23,731 nt of DNA from the NCBI GenBank assembly GCA_021325365.1, contig JAJPHF010000161.1, forward strand, positions 1 to 23,731. Direction: 5' to 3'. The translations under genes and the position numbers were made by a program. Below the pieces are notes generated by a model, which saw only the letters and a program-made list of their open reading frames with translations, was not told the DNA's origin and did not search any database. This document shows positions 19,626-23,731 of this stretch, piece by piece (the first letter of the stretch is position 1; every line of letters starts with the position of its first letter). The DNA is from Pseudomonadota bacterium. GTDB taxonomy: Bacteria > Chloroflexota > UBA6077 > JAJPHF01.

Positions 19626-21359
19626 ATGAGTGCGACAACCGTCCCGTCCGCCGCCACTCGTCCGCTGCGGCTGCCCGTGCGCCTCCAGGGCGCGCTCGTC
19701 GCCTGGGCGCCACTCGTGGCGGGCGTGATCGTCACCCTGCCGCTCCTGCTGCTCCTCGTGAACAGCTTCAACATCGCCGCGCCCGGCCGCGAGGCCGTCT
19801 ACGGTCTCGCCAACTGGGTGCAGGCGTTCTCCGATCCGACCACGCTGCGGGCGCTCTGGAACAGCGTGGCGCTCGGCGCCGTGCGCACGGCCATCTCGCT
19901 GCCCATCGCCATCAGCGTCGCCTGGCTGATCGCGCGCAGCGACATGCCGGGCCGCTCGGTGATCGAGGTGCTGTGCTGGCTGGGCATCTTCCTGCCACTG
20001 CTGCCGCTCACCTTCGGCTGGATCCTGCTGCTCGACCCGCAGTACGGTCTGGTCAACCAGGTGGTCGGCCGCCTGCCGTTCGTCGAGGGCAGCCTGTTCA
20101 ACATCTATGGCTTCCTCGGCATCACCTGGGTCCACCTGGCGTCCAGCACGATCTACTACAAGGTCGTCCTGCTGGTGCCCGCCTTCCGCCGCGTGGGGGC
20201 CAGCCTGGAAGAGGCGGCGCGCATGTCGGGCGCCAATCAGCTGACGACGCTGCGCCGCGTGACGATCCCGCTGCTGGCGCCGGCGGTGCTGGGCGTGACG
20301 GTGCTCGCCTTCGTGCGCAGCCTGGAGGTGTTCGAGGTCGAGCTGCTGCTGGGCAAGCCCGCCAACATCTCCGTGTACTCGACGCGCATCTACGACCTCG
20401 TGCGCGACCAGCCGCCGCGCTTCGGCGAGGCCACGGCGCTCGGCTTCGTGTTCCTGCTGATGCTGCTCGGGCTGGCGATCATGCAGCAGTGGTACGTGCG
20501 CGGCAAGTCGTTCACCACGGTCACCGGGCGCGGCTACACGGCGATGCCGGTACGCCTCGGCGGCTGGGGCAAGGCCGCGGCGGCCGTCTGCTTCGGCTGG
20601 TTCGTCGTGGCCATGGCGGCGCCGCTCACGTTCCTAGTGCTCGGGTCGTTCATGCGTCGCTACGGCTTCTTCCAGCTGGCCAACCCCTTCACGCTCGCCC
20701 AGTGGCAGAACCTGTTCGGCGACCCGGTGTTCTTCTCGTCGGTGCGGAACAGCCTCATCATCTCGGTCGCGGTGGCGATCGGCGTGGTCGTCGTCTACTC
20801 GCTCGTGGCGTACAGCATCGTGCGCCTGCCGTCGCTCCCCTCGCGGCTGACGGACCTGCTGGTGTGGGTGCCGTGGGCCGTGCCCGGCATCCTGCTCAGC
20901 CTGGGGCTGCTCTGGCTGTTCCTGGGCACGCCGCTGCGGAGCGTGCTCTACGGCAGCATCACCGGCATCATCGTGGCGATGGTCATCAAGGACAGCCCGC
21001 TCAGCACGCAGTTCTTCAAGGCGTCGTTCCTCCAGATCGGCACGGAGCTAGAGGAGAGCGCCCGCGTCAGCGGCGCGTCGTGGCTGCAGACGTACTGGCG
21101 GGTGCTGCTGCCGCTGCTGGCACCCACAGCAGTGACCGTGGGGCTGCTGAGCTTCCTGTCGGCGCTGCGCGACATCAGCACGCCGGTGCTGCTCTACAGC
21201 GCGCAGTCGCGGCCGCTGTCGATCCTGATGCTGGAGTACAGCTTCTCGGGCGAGATGGAGCGCGGCGCGGCGATCGGCGTGCTCGTGACCGTCTTCGTCA
21301 TGGCGGTCACGCTCGTGGCCCGCGCGGTCGGCCTGCGCCTCGCCCGCGAGCGGGCGTAA
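19626..21359 (+). CDS. ABC transporter permease, fused double domain, iron/thiamine (FbpB/ThiP) type
   Basis: 577 residues from ATG 19626, with GGAGA nine bases upstream; an earlier in-frame ATG (19578) lies too close to the predicted transcription start. Two BPD_transp_1 domains in tandem are visible from two EAA loops: EEAARMSGANQLTTLRRVTI near 200-220 and EESARVSGASWLQTYWRVLL near 475-495, each followed by PLLAP. About twelve hydrophobic segments are present, as in FbpB, ThiP and 2-aminoethylphosphonate PhnV-like fused permeases. The substrate is probably delivered by the divergent binding lipoprotein (18148-19353). The ATPase gene expected for this system is not next door, and the following gene faces the other way. 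Confidence 0.92.
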   Translation: MSATTVPSAATRPLRLPVRLQGALVAWAPLVAGVIVTLPLLLLLVNSFNIAAPGREAVYGLANWVQAFSDPTTLRALWNSVALGAVRTAISLPIAISVAWLIARSDMPGRSVIEVLCWLGIFLPLLPLTFGWILLLDPQYGLVNQVVGRLPFVEGSLFNIYGFLGITWVHLASSTIYYKVVLLVPAFRRVGASLEEAARMSGANQLTTLRRVTIPLLAPAVLGVTVLAFVRSLEVFEVELLLGKPANISVYSTRIYDLVRDQPPRFGEATALGFVFLLMLLGLAIMQQWYVRGKSFTTVTGRGYTAMPVRLGGWGKAAAAVCFGWFVVAMAAPLTFLVLGSFMRRYGFFQLANPFTLAQWQNLFGDPVFFSSVRNSLIISVAVAIGVVVVYSLVAYSIVRLPSLPSRLTDLLVWVPWAVPGILLSLGLLWLFLGTPLRSVLYGSITGIIVAMVIKDSPLSTQFFKASFLQIGTELEESARVSGASWLQTYWRVLLPLLAPTAVTVGLLSFLSALRDISTPVLLYSAQSRPLSILMLEYSFSGEMERGAAIGVLVTVFVMAVTLVARAVGLRLARERA

Positions 21360-21399
21360 GGCAGAGGCTCCCCGCTCTACAAGCCAGTGGGCCGGCCGG

Positions 21400-22494
21400 C
21401 TATTGGACGTCGCGCATGGCGCGCTGGACGTAGCTCTGGTCGACGTACTTCTCGGGCGGCTGCGGGGCGGGCAGGTCGCCCGAGGCCACCATGTCGTCGA
21501 CGACCACCTTCAGGCCCGACAGGCTGATCTCCGGGTCGGGGGGGATCACGCGGCCGGCCAGCTGGACGAGCAGCAGGTCGTAGGTCTGCGCCACGATGTC
21601 GGTGTCCGCCTTCGTGTACTCGACCCCGATCCGGATGGCCTCGTCGCGGTTCGCCGGATCGTTCAGCCAACGGCTGGCCCGCACGTAGGCGCGCAGCCAG
21701 CGCACCAGCAGGTCGCTGTTCGCGCTCGCCCAATCGCGGCGAGTGACCCAGCTATTGTACTGGTAGTCTTGCAGCACGTCGCTCGACAGCGCCAGGCGCG
21801 GATAACCCTGCGCCTCTGCTTGCAGGTCTTGCGGCTGCGCCAGGAGGGCGGCCGCCGCGCCGCCGCTCACGATCGCGGCATAGCGCTCGGGCGTGCCGCC
21901 GACCAGCGCGAAGTCCCAATCGCTGTCCTTCAGCCCGTGCGCGGCGAGAATCTTCCGCAGGATCACCGTGTCGCCGCCGTTCAGGGCCGAGATCGCCATC
22001 GTGTGGCCGCGCAGGTCTTCCACGCGCGCGAACTCGGGGCGGGCGATGAGACTGTAAGCAGGGTCGCGCTGGCCCGACGCCACGCCGACGAGGTCGGCCC
22101 CGTGCTCGATAGCCTCGATCATCGCCGTCGGGCTCCCGCCCAGCAGGTCGAGCGACCCGCCCGAGAGCGCGCTGAGCCCGCCGCTCATGGAGCGGGTCGT
22201 GACGACGTCGTTCGTGATCCCCTGGTCGGCGAAGAACCCCTTGGCGTCGCCCACCCAGTTGGTCCAATAGCCGAGCGTGGTCGAGATGACGCCGACCTCC
22301 ACGGTGGCCGCGGCCGGGGCCGCGCTGGCCGCCGCGGCTGGCGGGGCGCCAGGCGCCACCCCCTCGCCCCCGGGCGCTACCCCGCTGGGCGCCGCGGGCG
22401 CGGTGCTGGCGCCCGCGCCGCCGCAAGCCACACCCAGGGCCAGCAGCCCCAGCAGCGCCCCTCGCGTCAGCCAGCCCTGCGCCGTGTACCGCAT
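21400..22494 (-). CDS. ABC transporter substrate-binding lipoprotein, NMT1/THI5-like
   Basis: 364 residues; AAGGAGG at 22501-22507 fixes ATG 22494. The signal peptide is TRGALLGLLALGVAC with the lipidated Cys24, followed by an Ala/Pro/Gly-rich spacer to about residue 65. The binding fold shows GVISTTLGYWTNWVGDAKGF, SMSGGLSALSGGSLDLLGGSPTAMIEAIEHGAD, RVEDLRGHTMAISALNGGDT and AAIVSGGAAAALLAQPQDL. The family binds sulfonates, taurine, pyrimidine precursors, aromatics and similar small ligands. It is 43 bases downstream of the Rieske oxygenase gene on the same strand, so probably co-transcribed. No permease or ATPase accompanies it. Confidence 0.88.
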   Translation of the reverse strand: MRYTAQGWLTRGALLGLLALGVACGGAGASTAPAAPSGVAPGGEGVAPGAPPAAAASAAPAAATVEVGVISTTLGYWTNWVGDAKGFFADQGITNDVVTTRSMSGGLSALSGGSLDLLGGSPTAMIEAIEHGADLVGVASGQRDPAYSLIARPEFARVEDLRGHTMAISALNGGDTVILRKILAAHGLKDSDWDFALVGGTPERYAAIVSGGAAAALLAQPQDLQAEAQGYPRLALSSDVLQDYQYNSWVTRRDWASANSDLLVRWLRAYVRASRWLNDPANRDEAIRIGVEYTKADTDIVAQTYDLLLVQLAGRVIPPDPEISLSGLKVVVDDMVASGDLPAPQPPEKYVDQSYVQRAMRDVQ

Positions 22495-22537
22495 GGAGCC
22501 CCTCCTTGTGCGTCCGCCCTCGTGCGTCGTGAGCGCG

Positions 22538-23731
22538 CTACTCCAGCACGCCAGGCACAGCCACGGGGGGCGCCTGGCCGGGCCGCGCCGCGAGCGTGAG
22601 GTGCGGGAAGTGCGCGCGCCAGGACGTGCCAGCGGGGATTAGCTCGGCGAGCGTATCGACGTGGCCCATGTCGTCCTGGGCCGGGTCGGTCAGGACGTGG
22701 GGCGGCGCCGCGCCGGCCTGGAACGCCTGCACCTGGTGGATCAGGTAGCGGCGCATGGCGATCACCGCTTTGTCGCTCACGCCCAGATGCTCGCGCGAGC
22801 GATCGTAGAGGGGGCCCATCGTCTCCGTCGCGCAGGCGTCCTCGTTCAGGAAGTCCTCGATGCCCGTGAAGTCCGCCGTGCGCTGCAGCTCGCGGTCCTG
22901 CAGGTAGTGGTTCGCTTGCGTGCGGATGCGGCGGTAGTCGGGGCCGATCTGCGCCCGTCGGTGGACCTCCTCGGGGCGGACGGGGCGGTCGCGCCAGCCG
23001 AGGTCGTAGCGCCAGGCGTGGGTGTCGTCGGCGGGCACGTAGATGTGGTTCTCCTTGCCGCGCGCCGGCACCCAGCACGATACGGGCATGACGAAACTGG
23101 ACACGCGCACGTAGGTGCGGCCGTCGTTCGCCTGCCGCAGGGCGATCAGGCGTAGGCCGAAGTCGGTCTCCTCGACCTCGTAGGCCGGCGCCGTGTCCTG
23201 CGCGTAGAGTGCCGTGTAGCCGTCGGGCGTGAACTGCTGGTGCAGGAAGCCGAGGTGCGCCGAGTCGCACTCGCCCTCCAGCCCTTGCAGGTAGTTGCAC
23301 TCCAGCAGGCCCTTCGTCACGTAGGTCTGCTCGGACGGCAGCGTGGTCCAGACGTAGCTCGGAAAGAGCGGCGGCGCGCCCGGCCCGAGATAGGCGAAGA
23401 CGACGCCGGCCGCCTCATGGGTGGGGTAGGCGACGTGCTGGAGGCGGTCCTTGAAGGTGCTGCCGGCCGGCTCGGCCGGCGTGTCGAGCACCCGGCCGGC
23501 CACGTCGTACTTCCAGCCGTGGTAGATGCAGCGCAGCCCACACTGCTCGTTCCGTCCGTAGTACAGCGAGGTGCCCCGGTGCAGGCAGTGCTCTTCGAGC
23601 AAGCCGATGCGCCCCTCGCTGTCGCGGAAGGCGACTAGCTCCTCGCCCAGCAGCCGCACCTGCACCGGCGGGCAGTCCGGCGTGGGGATCTCCTCGCTCA
23701 GCAGCGCCGGCAGCCAGTAGCGGCGCAGGAA
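22538..23731 (-). CDS. Rieske aromatic ring-hydroxylating oxygenase, alpha subunit (phthalate dioxygenase-like), 5' end cut
   Basis: 397 residues are visible; the frame runs open to the right edge (FLRRYWLPALLSEEIPTP before VQVRLLGE), so the real start is outside and the GTG at 23665 is an internal Val. Counting from the edge, Rieske ligands are Cys49, His51, Cys68 and His71 (CLH, CIYH). The mononuclear-iron site has Asp156 and His159-x4-His164 (CDSAHLGFLH). A later NEDACATETMGPLYDRSREHLG is the signature of phthalate 4,5-dioxygenase-type enzymes and supplies the third ligand Asp. It would hydroxylate or O-demethylate an aromatic using electrons from a reductase not in view. The downstream binding lipoprotein gene likely shares its transcript. 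Confidence 0.92.
   Translation of the reverse strand, partial: FLRRYWLPALLSEEIPTPDCPPVQVRLLGEELVAFRDSEGRIGLLEEHCLHRGTSLYYGRNEQCGLRCIYHGWKYDVAGRVLDTPAEPAGSTFKDRLQHVAYPTHEAAGVVFAYLGPGAPPLFPSYVWTTLPSEQTYVTKGLLECNYLQGLEGECDSAHLGFLHQQFTPDGYTALYAQDTAPAYEVEETDFGLRLIALRQANDGRTYVRVSSFVMPVSCWVPARGKENHIYVPADDTHAWRYDLGWRDRPVRPEEVHRRAQIGPDYRRIRTQANHYLQDRELQRTADFTGIEDFLNEDACATETMGPLYDRSREHLGVSDKAVIAMRRYLIHQVQAFQAGAAPPHVLTDPAQDDMGHVDTLAELIPAGTSWRAHFPHLTLAARPGQAPPVAVPGVLE

Noticed and set aside
19538..21433. A 631-codon frame overlapping the double permease
   Set aside because: The permease frame has membrane segments and two EAA loops; the alternative is Arg/Gly/Ala low-complexity.
1..23731. tRNA, rRNA or riboswitch genes
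   Set aside because: I looked for T-loop GGTTCGAATCC-like motifs, rRNA-conserved stretches and common riboswitch cores and found none. The GGTTCGAAAT at 101-110 is inside the hydrolase gene and has no cloverleaf around it.

Overview
The window is 23.7 kb of very GC-rich DNA (about 70% by eye), except for the first ~545 bases, which are near 45-50% GC. It reads as the chromosome of an uncultured, probably heterotrophic soil- or water-type bacterium. A high-GC Chloroflexota member is my best guess. That guess rests on the Lgt signature (GRIGDVINGEHHG), the abundance of flavin monooxygenases, CoA-transferase-like and Rieske enzymes, stand-alone NMT1-type binding lipoproteins, and dispersed intergenic stem-loop repeats. 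It is an inference from content; there is no rRNA or tRNA marker.

Layout. (1) 1-832: a low-GC alpha/beta hydrolase cut by the left edge, then the degraded 3' end of an IS66-type transposase. (2) 848-4674, minus strand: a likely operon of SDR dehydrogenase, luciferase-like (LLM) flavin oxidoreductase, and CoA-transferase subunits A and B (IpdAB/GctAB type), with a perfect TTGACA upstream. A 127-bp inverted/heptad-repeat element lies between the two CoA-transferase genes. (3) 4683-8727: prolipoprotein diacylglyceryl transferase (lgt), a divergent SbmA/BacA-type ABC exporter/importer fusion, and a YgjP-type metallopeptidase. (4) 8822-11849: an acyl-CoA-dehydrogenase-fold flavoprotein divergent from a RutA-like LLM monooxygenase that abuts an NAD(P)H:FMN reductase. 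Together these look like a two-component flavin monooxygenase system of the Dsz/Sfn type. (5) 11864-12867: a zinc-ribbon/DUF2007-like small protein and a secreted, extremely tyrosine-rich protein. (6) 13102-15364: a LigB-like extradiol dioxygenase, a LigA-like small subunit and an NMT1-type binding lipoprotein in one operon. (7) 15585-18116: an esterase-like alpha/beta hydrolase, and divergently a HisKA-HisKA-REC-adenylate cyclase protein. (8) 18148-21359: an iron-type ABC binding lipoprotein divergent from its fused double permease. (9) 21400-23731: a second NMT1-type binding lipoprotein preceded by a Rieske ring-hydroxylating oxygenase that runs off the right edge.

How it fits together. Most genes serve capture and oxidative breakdown of small aromatic or heteroatom-containing organic compounds. 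Lipoprotein binding proteins (matured by enzymes such as the Lgt encoded here) capture substrates. Rieske, LigAB-like and flavin-dependent enzymes oxidise or cleave rings. SDR, LLM and CoA-transferase-like enzymes process the products. The least conventional items are four. First, the LigB homologue has Leu where the catalytic His of LigB is expected. Second, ring-cleaving or ring-hydroxylating oxygenases are twice paired with orphan binding proteins. Third, the cyclase has tandem HisKA modules, one lacking its phospho-acceptor His, and no ATPase domain. Fourth, heptad-repeat elements sit exactly at intercistronic junctions.
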